Origin: Branchiostoma belcheri
Taxonomy: Eukaryota > Chordata > Leptocardii > Amphioxiformes > Branchiostomatidae
DNA: 64,000 bases
Assembly (NCBI RefSeq): GCF_001625305.1
Contig: NW_017804120.1
Coordinates: forward strand, 1,539,239 to 1,603,238
Direction of reading: 5' to 3'
The notes under the pieces were generated by a model. The model did not search any database. It was not told where the DNA came from and saw only the letters and a list, made by a program, of their open reading frames with translations. Within the stretch, counting starts at the first letter, position 1. Every line of letters begins with the position of its first letter. Of this stretch, positions 11,195 through 22,912 are shown piece after piece. The position numbers were made by a program, and so were the translations under genes.

Positions 11195-12265
11195 CCACGC
11201 AAAACGCACGAAACAACGCGAAAAGTAGCGTTTTTACTCCGTGAAGGAGGTCAGGACCTCCGGACGGAGTGTTGTGATCGGCTGATTTTTCATGTTCACA
11301 GTCAAAACACTGGGTTCTCTTTGCGTAATCGGCACGCAATTTTATACGCCGTCTGCGGGCATGCCCGTGTTGATGCACGAATGTTTATTTTTGCCGTTGC
11401 TGCTTTCGCGGTCAATGTAATATTGCAGACGCACCCCTACAATTACGAGGCGAATTGGAATGGTCCAGAAAAACGCGTTGTTTGGAATAGCAGTGGGGGT
11501 GGGGGGGGGGGTGGAACTTCATGCAGATACGGGGTGGTTTTGATAAGTGGTTCCAGATGTTTTTGCCCACGCTTAAGAGATGCCAAGTTTTTTGGAAGAT
11601 GTTCGCAGCCAAAACGCATTCTTCCGTACGACGCATTTCTGTGTAATTTCGCATGTGGTGTGGCATTATGTCCGGGATGATGCACGTCTTTTTATTTTTA
11701 CCGTAGCTGTTTTGATATTGAAGTAAATGCATATTTTAGAAACATCCCTACTTTTACAATCCTGTGGAATAGGCCGTAGGTTTAGGCAGTTGTCTGGTAG
11801 CAGAGGTACTCTAAAGCAGATATCCTGGTTATCTGGCCGGCGGTAGTAACACTCGCGGTGCTTACCGCAACTGTTGCTGGAATTTGGCATGTTCCAGGCG
11901 CGCTTAATTAGGTACAGGCACGGTAAGACGGTGGGACTGGTTGTTACTAGACACGACCATGATAGTCCGATCTTTATGTGAATGCAATGATTGTGTGTGT
12001 GTAATTAAAATGAACTTCGAACTTGAAGTACAGTATCTTTACACGCCCTGGGAGCAGTAATGGATTTAGCTCTTTGTATGTTTTATGCTTGTGACGCGCC
12101 CTCATTGTATTAACCGTTGCCTAATTATAATGTCTGCACAGTAGGTCTGGCGTTGACGCTTGGGATTTTGTTGAAATATACAAAACTTCACGGAGGATTG
12201 TCACCTATGGCTTCTTGTTAAAGTTTCCAACGAGTTAATGCAGAGATTTATGTACTTCCTGTCAG
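11195..12265. other. No gene seen (likely first intron of the oxidase)
   Basis: The longest ORFs have no recognisable motif. A G-run near 11494-11511 is the main landmark. If the promoter at 10069 is right, this is intron sequence. Confidence 0.4.
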
Positions 12266-12275
12266 GGAAAAACAG

Positions 12276-15200
12276 ATGATGTCATACTTGTTGTTCATTG
12301 CCGTCTGCTTGGTCACGTGCGTGTCGGCGCACGCGCAGTGCAGCAACACTTCACCTTGCCCTTTCAAAGGTAAACAAAATATCCACACGTATTGTAGCAG
12401 TCACACGGTGATTTTATAGTCTAACATTATTGTAACAAGACATATACTTCGCCTATTAAACTGATCAGTAGTAAAAAATGTCTTTGAAGGTTTACGTACT
12501 CGTATGTGAATTTTTACCTTTTTGAGATGCTGTTGTATGCTACCCTAGCTCTGTTTACGTATAATCACTAGAAGAAAAGAAAAGGAAAGAGTTAAGAAGA
12601 TTTGTACGGTTTAAAGTATGGTTGAAAACTCTTTTCCTGTTAACTTAAGGACCATTTTACTACACATGCATATATAAATGAATTATTCTAATGTAGTAAA
12701 ATACAAAATACTGAAATCCTAAAAACAACAAATAGAATCAAAAGTGATTGACGGTCACCATGTGCCAATAGGTGGTGATGATTTCATCCAACCAGAAGAA
12801 AAGTCTTCAATAGACGGTAAACTTGAGATGACCTTGACCGTGGATGTGTCTGACGTCACGGTGGAGTGGTTGACCTTCACCAGAAGGACCTATAACGGAG
12901 GTTGGCCCTCCCCAACACTGAGGGTCAGGGCGGGGGATCAGGTCGACATTCTTTTGGTAGGTGGCAAAGTCAAGTACTGTAACATTCTGGTAGGTGGAAA
13001 CGGGTTGCACTAAATGTCGAAATATACCAAAAATACCGAAACATCACGGAATACATGTCAAGTGCGCATCCGGGCAGGGGACCAGGTCGACATTCTTCTG
13101 GTAGGTGAAAACGGGTGCTGCTGAATGTCGAAATACACCAAAATTACCGAAACATCACGGAATACATGACAAGTGCGCATCAGGGCAGGGGACCAGGTCG
13201 AGATTCTTCTGGTAGGTAGAAATGGGTTCCTCTAATTGTCGAAATACACCAAAGTTATCGAAACATCACAAAATACATGTGAAATACTAGACAAGTATGC
13301 ATCTGGTAGGTAGAAATGGGTTCCACTAAATGTTGAAATACAGCATCCCGAAACCCGAAAATCACAAAATACATGTGAAGTCCTCATCAGGGCGAGGTAC
13401 AAGGTCAACTTTCTTCTGGTAGGTGGAAAAGAGTTCCAATAAATGTCGAAATACACAAATTTACCGAAACATCACAAATACACGTAAAATACGCATCATA
13501 TGGTATACACGGGATTTAACAGAACACAACAAAACTTGACATGTGAACAATCCAAACTACTTTACAACCCAACTTTTTGTTATCCATCTGATCCACCCAC
13601 TATCCCTTTTCTTCAACAAGAAAAATAACCTGGGAGACAGCCAAGCCGAGGGCGAGCCGAACACATTCCGCCACCCGAACACCACCAACCTGCACGTGCA
13701 CGGACTGCACATCTCACCCAGGGAGCCGCAGGACGACGTCCTGATAGAGGCTAGTACTTCTGATAATCTGTTTCTCTCTCTGTTTTCTTTTCTGTTCGTC
13801 TGTCTCTGTGTCTGCGTCTCTCTCTCTCTCTGCCTGTGCACTTGTCTTTCTGTCTGTGTCTGCCTGCCTGTGTCTGTCTATCTGCCTGTCTGTCTCTGTC
13901 TGTCTGTCTCTGTCTCTCTGTCTGTCTCTGTCTGTCTCTGTCTCTCTCTCTCTGTCTGTCTCTGTCTGTCTGTCTGTCTCTGTCTGTGTCTATTTGTCTG
14001 TCTCTGTCTGTCTGTCTCTCAGAGTCTGTCTGTCTCTGTCTGCCTGTATGCTTCTGTCTCTGTCTGTCTCTAGATCTGTCTATGTTCCTGTCTCTGTCTG
14101 TCTGCCTCTCTCTCTTTGTCTGTCCATGGCTAGATTATGTTGGAGCATGTTTTTCATGTTGGAGCAAAATACAGCCGACTGCAACCGTTGATTGTCACCA
14201 ATAGGTGGTGATGATTCATCAAACCAGGAGAAAAGTCTTCGGTAGACTTTAAACTTGAGATGACCTTGACCGTGTCTGATGTAACAGTGAAGTGGCTGAA
14301 CTTCACCAGACGGACCTATAACCTTTGTTGTTGTTATTAACCTGATGAAGGTGAGACCAGGTAGTGAGTACCAGCACCATTACGAGCTGAATGCCCTCCA
14401 GCCGGCGGGGACATACTGGTACCACGCACACCATCACGGGGCTACCTACTTCCAGGTATGGCGCAGGCGCAAAGTTTCCTCTCGTTAATGGTCGTCGCCT
14501 TTCAGAACGGTCGTCGCCTTTCAGAACGGTCGTCGCCTTTCAGAACGGTCGTCGCCTTTCAGAACGGTCGTCGCCTTTCAGAACGGTCGTTGCCTTTCAG
14601 AACGGTCGTCGCCTTTCAGAACCGTCGTCGCCTTTCAGAACGGTCGTCGCCTTTCAGAACGGTCGTCGCCTTTCGATGCCATATCGCTGACTGGTCGATG
14701 CCATATCCGAACGGTCCAAAAACGTATAAAACGTAATATGTACTGTAAAAAGCATCCTTCGAATTGCAAATTTAAGGGAGGATCATGATAAAAGTAAAGG
14801 TATTAGTGTAAAAAGAAATTAAGCTCAGATTCGAATCCGGATCAAAGGCGTAGCTCTGATCATGAAAGCTATTGCATATGTCTCGTCATAACTTCGCTGA
14901 AAATGTTACGTAAAAAGCCGTAGAAAATGTGCCGGTGCCTTGAACTGAGACACTCCTAATTGTCGATGTGAAAGGTACGAGGTTCTTATATTCCTGATAC
15001 ATTATTGATGTATTGGTTGACTGAAGGTAGCCAGTGGTCTTGCCGGGCTGTTGATCGTGGAGGATGAAGAGGCGTCCATGTCAGACCAACTTGCCGCCAT
15101 TTCCTGTCCGAACAACTGTGACAAAGAGGTGCCCATGTTACTCGGCAAGTTGCTGTTCTACGGCCAGGACGCCCTGAGTTTTCCCACCATGCAAGACATC

Positions 15201-18200
15201 ATGGGTGATATCTTCGTGTGAGTTTTTGTTTCACTGTTTATTGCATTAGAAATGGTCTGGAATTTGTGAATTTACAGATATGGTTATGACTAACCATATG
15301 TGCGACGATGTCTCTACTGCTTCGTGTCACTGACGAAAGGTAGTGGATGCTACCTGAAACGTCTGACCGTTTCCAAAATCATATCCAGTTGCTTGAGTAA
15401 CTGTTTTGGCGTATCTCATTACCTGGATGTCTAACCTTCACCGACGTAAACATCTTCGATCGTTGGTCAACGTTGCACAAACTTACACGTATCGCGAGAT
15501 TTCACGAGATTTGGGCCGACATGTTGGTTTTCACAGTTTGATCATTGTTTTGGTCTCCAGTAGAAATAAAACAGATCTAAAGAACAGAAAACACCGACGA
15601 AGCACAATACTTTCCTTCTGGGCGTGCGAAACACAAGTTTACAAATACATTTTTTTTCAGACTGGACGATATCGTAACAGACGAGAACATCACCCTATTG
15701 GATTGGCTGGAGAGGAATGACGCAACTCAGTACCTGACCAATGGTAAGCGACGTCTCTTCATCTTTACGTCAACTCTTGGTCAAAGCTGTTACACTTCCC
15801 AGACTCCACGTGACAAGTATCACTGGGTCAGTCTATATTGAAGAAGATCAGGGTGACTGGTCAATAGCTCTAGGAGAATCTTTTGTGTTGAAACAAAAGT
15901 TCTAACTCTAAACATAGATAAAAAGAACTTGATGAGGATGATCAATAATAATTTCAAAACTCCCGTTAACATCGTCATCCCCAGGTCAGTACGTACCAAC
16001 GATCTCCATGCGGCCTGGAGAGATCAGACGTTTCCGATTGGTGAACATCGGACCGACCGACATGTTGGAGATGTACCTCGAAGGTAAGTAAGAATTCGGA
16101 GATCTCATACCTCCATATTGTATTATGTTCTACCTTGGTTGTATGTTATATGATGTTAAGGTTACAATATTGTTTCTCTTATGTTATTTAAGTTACCTTG
16201 ATTTTGTATTCAATTTGTAACCTGTGTTATTTGATACCTTTGTTAATCTTGAGTTCATTTTGTTAATGAATTTTGTTTGGGGTTTTCCCCCCAGGAACCT
16301 TTGAAAATCGCCATCAGGCGACATGTGTTCTCCTGGATAAACAAACAAACAAACAAACAAACAAACAAGCCTCAGAGAAGCGTTTTGTAGCCATCCGATT
16401 TGCTAGGGCTCCTTGCACTCGCTAATCTAAAAAATTATTTCATTTTATATGATTCTAAAATATGATCCGTAACAAATCGGATTGCACTTTCAGGCTGTAA
16501 TGTTTTGAATCTTGGGATTCTCTGGCATAATTCAATCGGGCATTACACACAATTACTTCCTGAATTCTACCACATACTACCCACATACTTAAGGCTTAAA
16601 CTCCCTGTCAATCAAGTTTTTGCTCGTTTTTTTTCTTCTTCCGTTCCAAATAGATAAGGTAAATGACCTGGACCAGACGTCTGTAACCATGGTAACTGGT
16701 GTTGCAGCAGACACCCTCTGGTGTTGAGTTATATCATGTACTCGTAGCAGAACAGAGTTGGAGAGGGTGCTCGCCGATGCTTATGAATTTATTTGAGTAA
16801 GACTACACTTTCTTGGGGTAGACCAGGTGAAGGTAAACATTATGCGTTTGCTTTGCAAATGTTACTTTTCTAGTGTATTTGTTAAGTTTAAACGTTTCCT
16901 CGGTAGGTTGTGAGATGGTAGTGTTGGCGTTTGACGGAGTTTACGTGGACAAACCTTACCAGACGGAGTACGTCTTTATACCGGACGCCGGGCGAGCGGA
17001 TGTAGCAGTCAGGTGTTCCGAGGCAGGGTCTTACCAGGTATTTGTTTGTTTGTTTGTTTGTTTGTTTAAACCGCTGTTTATTCATGGCAAACTCAAATCG
17101 GTCGCTTTTCATTGAGATCATGAGGAAAGCGATAAGGGTCAGTCAAAATATATCAAAGATACAGCAAGGACATTCTATACGTTGAATAAAAGTTCCTTGG
17201 ATACAGGTAATTACATGATCTAGGTCCTAACAAACGTATAAAATATATGTGGAGATGCATGGGGCTGTCCAAATTTTCTCCGCGGAGATTTATCTCCGAC
17301 ACCTCCGCGGAGCTGTAACGTTTGTTTCGCGATGGACTTTGCTTCCGAAAATTCCCGTTAACTTTTAATACTAGTAGTTTTGGAATGGCTTCGCAAAACT
17401 AGTGCTTTGGCTTCATCTTATCATCATCATCTTAAGTACTGCTGAGCCCAATATTGACATTGGATTACTAGCAGCTGCACATGTTGTTATTTACAAAACA
17501 AGTGACCGGTACAAGTAGAAACAAGGGCAACTAAAGGAGGGGACACTACGGAACGTAAATAACTGAGTCTGTTGGTGTAAAGGACAAGACAGTGCATTTA
17601 GTGTGTTAGTAGGACATATATATATACATATATACAAGACGTGTAGGGGCGACTCAATGCAGCAGGGTCCTCGCCAGTCCAGATTTGAACTGGGCGAGGG
17701 ACCCCGCCTCCGCCACACCAGGCTCAAGTTCGTTCCACTCTTTGATGGTACGAGGGAAGAACGAGAGCCTGTAAAAGTTGTTCCTACTCCCGATGGTCTG
17801 CAGCTTGAGAGCGTGGTTGGTGCGGCGGGAGCATCGAGTCGCCGGGACAACTCTAGATGCGTGCGGCACAGAAATAACATTGTTGGTTATCTTGTATAAT
17901 GTGGCAAGTCTGGCGTTCTTCCTTCGGTGTGCTAAGGACTGCCAGCCCAGCTTATTAATCATGTCGGTGACAGAACTTGTACGGTAATAGTTGTTTACCG
18001 TATAGCTTGCAAACTGATTTATTCTAAGGTTGCAAAATTGGTATATTCTTTAATGCTACTGCCGTTTTTATGGTGCACATTCGAGAAAGAATTTTCAAAA
18101 TTGCAGTGTAGATGCATGACTTTTACATTGTACATGTATGTGTTGTTGTCGTCAACTTTTTGTTCCTTTCAGCTCATTTCCCGCAACGCTCCGGATCAGA

Positions 18201-21200
18201 TCATGTCGGTCGGTTCTACGCCAGTTTACGACGGAATCATCGCGACCATTGAGGTCTCAGGTACTCATGTTCGTTCAACTGTTTGTAGGTGACGTCAGAA
18301 TTTTGTCTGTATGTAATCCAAGATGGCGACTTCACAGACACAGAAAGGAAATACGTATACTCTGATGCTCTATTAAAATGCAGAGCAAAGCGGTAAAGCG
18401 TTTTAGAGATTAAAGCGTTTAGAGGTAGCGAAAAATCAACTGTTTTGTACATTTAACTCTCATAGTGTACACATAATGGTGGCAATATATGACGTCACAG
18501 TCACGTTAGTTTAAACAACCAATAGGCTGCTGCCAACATGAGGGCGGCACAATATGACGTCACAACCACGTGAGTGTAAACAACCAATAGGCATCGATCG
18601 AGCATGATCTAATCTTGCAGGTGAGCCTGTAGAGATGTCTTTTCCTACCTCTTTACCCGAGAGGCCTTTCTTCAACCTGGATCTGAGAGGATTCCCCGAC
18701 ACCCGCATTAGAGGCCGGAATGTGGTCGAGTTCGGCCCGACTCCGTACCTCAATCGCGAGAAGATGAAGACTGGTGACTACTTCCGGTATAAATTCAGAA
18801 CGGGAACCGTACAAGTATGTGGGAATTAATGCTAGTAATATCTTTAGTAGAGCATGAAAGTTCATCTGAGCTGGTAAATTACATTTTGAAAAATTTAAAC
18901 TGTTCTCCAACTCATAAATTTGACTCACCGGAATTTTCGACTGAATCACTCAGTCTTCCTCAGCTTCCAACCTTTGACCCTTTGCTGACGTCACACGTGG
19001 GAAAAATCACGTGTCCACAGCATTTGGGTCCGTCAGATAGCTGAGGAAGACTGAGTGATTCAGTCGAAAATTCCGGTGAGTCAAATTTATGAGTTGGAGA
19101 ACAGTTTAAATTTTTCATAATAACTAACTTTAGTACTTTGAATACTTGAGTATAATGTACGTAATGTTTACTTTGTAGACCGTCCCGGACTTAAAAATGG
19201 TAGTAGATAAACTTCAAGGTAATTTCGGACTTAAAAATGGTAGTAAATGAAATTACCAGACATGACTTTTATTTACTACCATTGTAATGTCCGGTACTGT
19301 TTACAAAGTAAACATTGCCCTACTTTGATGCCATTTACTACCACTTGTAAAGCCAACTTTTCCTGCAGTGTTAGATACTGTTGTTGCAACAACTTCTCAA
19401 TTTTCTATTACATATTTTAAGAATTAGTTAAGTTCATTAATTATTTGTAAATTCACGCCCGAAGGCTAATTGCAACATACAATGTATAGAACACGCATAT
19501 GTCACAGGGGAGATTGGAATCCAGGGGGATCCGGAATCCTCCTAGGGGAGACTTGGAATCCTCCTAGGAAAGAGTGGAATCCTGATATTGAGATCCCAAT
19601 TCAGAAGAAGAAATACTAGAATTCATAGATTGAATCATTTCACACCTAAAGTTTCAATTATTTCAGCATAGTCAATTCTGCTTTCTGCCGCCACTGTCAC
19701 TTGTCCAGTATGTTACTTTGACTGGCTTGGTAGGGGGAAACAATCCCTTATATACCAAGTTACTAACAAACTGGAAAAACTGGTTTTTGAGTCACTATCT
19801 CACAATAGCCTGATGCAAATATCTGAGTCTGATTTACATATTAACTTACCTATGCTGAAATTGATTGAAAGTTTAGGTGTGAAATAACTCAGTCTATTTT
19901 CCCAAGCATTTTGATGCAATCAGAATTTCTCCTTTTAAAACTGGAGATTGTCCTGTAAGAATTTCCACTTGTCCTAGGACAAATTCCAATCTCCCCTAGG
20001 GGAGATTAGAATCCCTATCTCCCCTAGGAGGATTCCAGATTCTCCTAGGGGAGATAGGGATTCTAATCTCTCCTAGGGGAGATAGGGATTCCAATCTCCC
20101 CTAGGATCCCCCTGGATTCCAATCTCCCCTGTGACACATACATGTGAAACAATTAACTGCGCTCACTTGGTGGCTTTATTCTGTGGTTATAGCAACTGAC
20201 CAGGCTTTATCACACCATATTCACCCCGGGGCGGGTCATTAACCCTTAAGTATTCTATTCTATTCAGAACAAGTGACGATTCTATTCAAAATGCAATCTA
20301 AACTTTTGGGTTTGACTTCTGGACTTCAGGAATGGTACTTGGTGAACTCTGACCCTTCCGTGGGCCATCCGTACCACGTCCACGTCAATCACTTCCAGGT
20401 CGTCGCCTACAACCGGTACAACGGGCCGGTGGCCAGCTTCGCGCCTGCGTACTACGACCAGCAGGTGAGATCCCGCAATATTCAAATTGAGTGACCGTTA
20501 AACACCGCCACTCCACCTGATCTCTACTTAGCGTACTAGAGTATGAGGTTCGCAATTTCATCTAATGTTAACAAAAAGGGGTATGTCTATGTCTCATAGC
20601 CCACAGCCATCGCTTCGCTCACTCGGTGGTTTATTTCTTGGTTACAGCGCTCTGTTCTGAAACGTTATGTCATCGTAAATACCTCGTAGGTTAGTTCGAA
20701 AGAATACGAGACCCTGTCTTAATCTGTTTTAGGTTTACTGTAATCAATGTTGAGGTTTAGACGGTCTTCATGTGTCGCCATTTTTTGTCATTGTTGTTCA
20801 CCAGCATGAGTCCAGGACACTTCTGTTGTCGCCTATGCGAAGGGACGCCAATATGGTTAACAGAAATCGTTGCCATGGCAACCCATGACTGACATAAAAT
20901 CATATATGAAAAATCGCATTTTCATTTTTATTTCTAACAGGGTTTTCTTTGCGATCAACAACTGGAAGACTTTGACCCTTTGGAGGCTCCAGAGGTCATA
21001 CCGGTCAACCTGACGTTCCTTGGGCACGAGACTAGGGACCGGGGCATGGCGGGATATGTGCCTATTGGCCAATGGCGAGACACCATCATGGTCCCGCCGT
21101 TGGCTAGCATCACAATCCGGTTTATGGCTGACGAGTAAGTATTTGAATTTGAATGGAGTGACCGTTATAAACTACCACTATGTCTGCATGATCCGTACGT

Positions 21201-21814
21201 AGAGTACTTAGGTGGGAGGACCACAATCAAGTCTCAGCAAAAGGGTGCGGTCTGTAGCTAGCTACTAAGGTTTCATAAACCATAGCAATTGCTTCGCTCA
21301 CTCGGTGAGTTATTCCGTGGTTTATAAGACAACGTCCAGGATTTGTCACCCTAAACACCTCAATTCATTGAAAGAAGGATGTAAACTGATACTCACGACA
21401 AGGTATTATCTCTGAGAAGCTTTCAGGCGGCATCCGCCATCTTTCTTCAGCTCATAAGAGGGGTCACGTGACCTAGGTGTCATAGGTCACCCAGGTCACG
21501 TGACTGGATTCAATTCGTAAAAATTATCATAAATCGAAAACAAATCATCATAAATCAAACTATAAATCATCAAAATAAAATTTCATCCATCAAAATGTTT
21601 TAACCTCGCTTTTAGGTATCCCGGAACTTGCGTCATCCACTGTCACTTCCTGAATCACGAAGACGTGGGAATGATGATGGTGACGGAAATCGTCCGACCC
21701 TGGCAGTCCATCCGGGGTGCACACGTCACTTCCGGCGGTTTTCACCCCGGGACCTGCAAATTCTTTGACGAATGGCCTGACGTCAGAAAAAATAGTCCCG
21801 CGGGTTCCATTTAG
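12276..21814 (+). CDS. Secreted multicopper oxidase (laccase-like), 13 coding exons
   Basis: Exons: 12276-12369, 12745-12956, 13621-13749, 14351-14455, 15027-15217, 15661-15743, 15985-16083, 16907-17037, 18173-18260, 18621-18814, 20330-20464, 20941-21134, 21616-21814. All phases agree and give 617 residues. Residues 1-20 look like a signal peptide (MMSYLLFIAVCLVTC). Four copper motifs are present: HVHGLH (127-132), HAHHHG (170-175), HPYHVH (455-460) and HCHFLNHEDVGM (560-571). These supply ligands for type 1, 2 and 3 copper. M571 is the expected axial type 1 ligand, which in this family usually means a moderate redox potential. The enzyme should oxidise phenols, amines or metal ions with reduction of oxygen to water; the substrate cannot be read from sequence. 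Intron 3 appears to use a GC donor. ATG 12276 is directly followed by a second ATG. Confidence 0.88.
12928..13450 (+). repeat. Tandem copies of the exon 2 end and its splice donor
   Basis: The junction word gtaggt occurs at 12957 (the real donor) and again at 12990, 13101, 13212, 13306 and 13419, with spacings of 111, 111, 94 and 113 in the later units. Several units also keep the last exon bases (ggtcgacattcttctg). Each unit therefore carries a copy of the exon-intron junction. Confidence 0.75.
13765..14130. repeat. Pyrimidine microsatellite (tctg/tctc)n
   Basis: Mixed TCTG, TCTC and TGTC units cover about 360 bp. Long leucine/serine/cysteine ORFs across it are artefacts of the repeat. Confidence 0.9.
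14183..14325 (+). pseudogene. Decayed duplicate of oxidase exon 2
   Basis: The stretch from accgttgattgtcacc to cggacctataac aligns along most of exon 2 (12745-12893), including ataggtggtgatgat, gaaaagtcttc and aacttgagatgaccttgac. It has deletions of single bases and of a GTGGAT unit, and it lacks the exon 3' end and donor, so it cannot be spliced in frame. Confidence 0.75.
14490..14674. repeat. 19-bp minisatellite next to exon 4
   Basis: About ten units of ggtcgtcgcctttcagaac start 34 bp after the exon 4 donor. Units are nearly identical (one tcgttgcc, one gaaccg). There are no spacers, so it is not a CRISPR array. Confidence 0.9.
15785..15935 (+). mobile_element. Fragment related to the Penelope-like 3' ends
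   Basis: It shares cactgggtcagt and gctctagg, followed by ttttgtgttg, with the fragment at 32590-32780. It is noncoding and lies in oxidase intron 6. Confidence 0.45.
16620..16866. mobile_element. Family C element in oxidase intron 7
   Basis: It is similar to 7003-7262 through gaccagacgtctgt, ccatggtaac and gaaggtaaacattatgc, followed by tttgctttgcaaatg. A (caaa)n tract lies further upstream near 16339-16367. Confidence 0.55.
17650..17990 (-). mobile_element. CR1/L2-like LINE, reverse transcriptase C-terminal fragment
   Basis: The - strand reads YYRTSSVTDMINKLGW, then RRKNARLATLYKITNN and FFPRTIKEWNELEPGV. This is the typical last part of the ORF2 product in CR1/L2-type non-LTR retrotransposons. 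It is truncated and sits inside oxidase intron 8. Confidence 0.75.
18484..18593. promoter_or_regulatory. Two-copy module with CRE and CCAAT words
   Basis: A 65-bp tandem duplication carries TGACGTCA (18490-18497 and 18555-18562) and aacaaccaatagg (CCAAT at 18519 and 18584). The second copy also has CACGTGAG. It lies just upstream of oxidase exon 10. The motifs fit CREB/ATF and NF-Y sites; function is inference. Confidence 0.4.
18885..19115. mobile_element. Penelope-like element 3' end with inverted tail
   Basis: Inverted arms (aaaatttaaactgttctcc at about 18890 and its complement at about 19096) flank sequence that in one frame reads FDPLLTSH. That matches the end of the endonuclease ORF seen at 33080-33290. 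Confidence 0.6.
19499..20142. mobile_element. Large palindromic TIR element in oxidase intron 10
   Basis: The ends GTCACAGGGGAGATTGGAAT and ATTCCAATCTCCCCTGTGAC are inverted. A second inner pair (tttcacacctaaagttt at about 19639 and aaagtttaggtgtgaaa at about 19868) also pairs. Many short copies of ctaggggaga and tggaatcc lie within the arms. No ORF is present. Confidence 0.75.
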
Positions 21815-22912
21815 GGGATTCTAGTAACAACGTTAAATAGAGTCTAGAGAGCTGTAATTTTTTATTGATTTAAAATTTCGGTTGACTAATCAGAATGTGA
21901 CGGTATCACCTTCAAAGATACACATGGAAGATAAAAAAGAAAGAAATATTGATAGTTTAGTGACATGTAAGTTAAGGTACTGTATCATTGTAATACATGA
22001 CTTCACCATGACAGATGTGTTCAAGACATTTAAGAAAGCTAAAGAGTTGAAAGAGCGGATAGGTTCCAGCAAAATTTGCTTCTTGAAATACATCCAATGC
22101 AGTTTCATGCCGGCAAAACAAAAAGTATTTCTGAACGACAATTGAGTTTGAAAACTTTTGTCTTGACCATTGAGATGAATTTTCGATTTTTGCATTGTGT
22201 GTGTGTTTTTTTGGGGGGGGGGCATTCGCGCTGGCCAACTTTCAGCCAATCTTGGCTGTAAGAAAAGGAGGTTGGCGATTGGCGGACAGTCACGCCAAGG
22301 CCTCGCTTGCTTCCTACTACGCAATACAAGCGCTGGCCTGGTAGAAGTTGTTTTGATTACTAACTAAAGTAACTATGGTAGCTGGCTAAAGCCCTGCTAT
22401 GGTAAGAACATGATCATTCAATTTGCGCCAGATGATTTAACCGTATATACGCATGGGCTAACAATAATAAAGACTGAACAGACACAACACGCGTGTTCTA
22501 CTTCTTAATAAACTTTAATCAAAGTAATCCATACCACATCCGTAAAACAACTTTCATTAAACAGTACTGCGTAGATCTACCTATCATCAAGATAAAACAC
22601 AACAAAAGGAGACATAAACTAAATGACAAAACTTGGGTGATGTTAATACATCCCATGTCCGTACAATGATCTCCGTTTCTTTATGAATGTACTAGCCAAA
22701 GTCAAAAGTGCACCAAAATTGTTCACCTTTATATTAATATATGCACCATCACGATTTAAACATGCTGTAAGTATTATTTCACTTAATATATAATCAAGGA
22801 CATAGCATCCTCACCCTAAGAAACTTAAGCTTACTGATAATGAACTGTGCTCTAACACTGCCAAATCCCAAGCCAAAATTATTCGTACAAATCTTGTAAA
22901 AAATCTTCAGAT
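21815..22912. other. Oxidase 3' flank and 3' flank of the broken P-loop gene
   Basis: No further exon was found. An AATAAA for the + strand lies near 22467. From about 22340 the sequence matches 30287-30560 (for example ttgcgccagatgatttaacc), so this is the 3' flank of the duplicated P-loop genes. A repeat word (catccaatgcagtttca) near 22091 recurs near 36420. Confidence 0.55.

Larger units (their letters stand above)
13750..14350 (+). other. Probable GC-AG intron (oxidase intron 3)
   Basis: The frame requires GAG before the intron and GTG after it. The donor is GAG|GCTAGT and the acceptor is gatgaag|GTG. This joins DDVLIE to VRPGSEY, which is the expected wording of this region in the family. 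The nearby GT (gcta|gtac) would give a frame that stops soon after the acceptor. Confidence 0.65.

Noticed and set aside
11150..11680. 176-codon + strand ORF
   Set aside because: It begins inside a MITE end, contains a glycine run from a G homopolymer, and shows no family motif.
13543..14204. Long ORFs rich in Leu, Ser, Cys and Val
   Set aside because: They are translations of the tctg/tctc microsatellite in all three frames, inside an oxidase intron.
14490..14674. CRISPR-like regular repeat
   Set aside because: Units are head-to-tail with no unique spacers, and the context is a eukaryotic intron.
18970..19020. TGACGTCACACGTG as a regulatory CRE/E-box cluster
   Set aside because: The same words occur in the coding end of the Penelope-like element at 33080-33290, so they are probably codon remnants.
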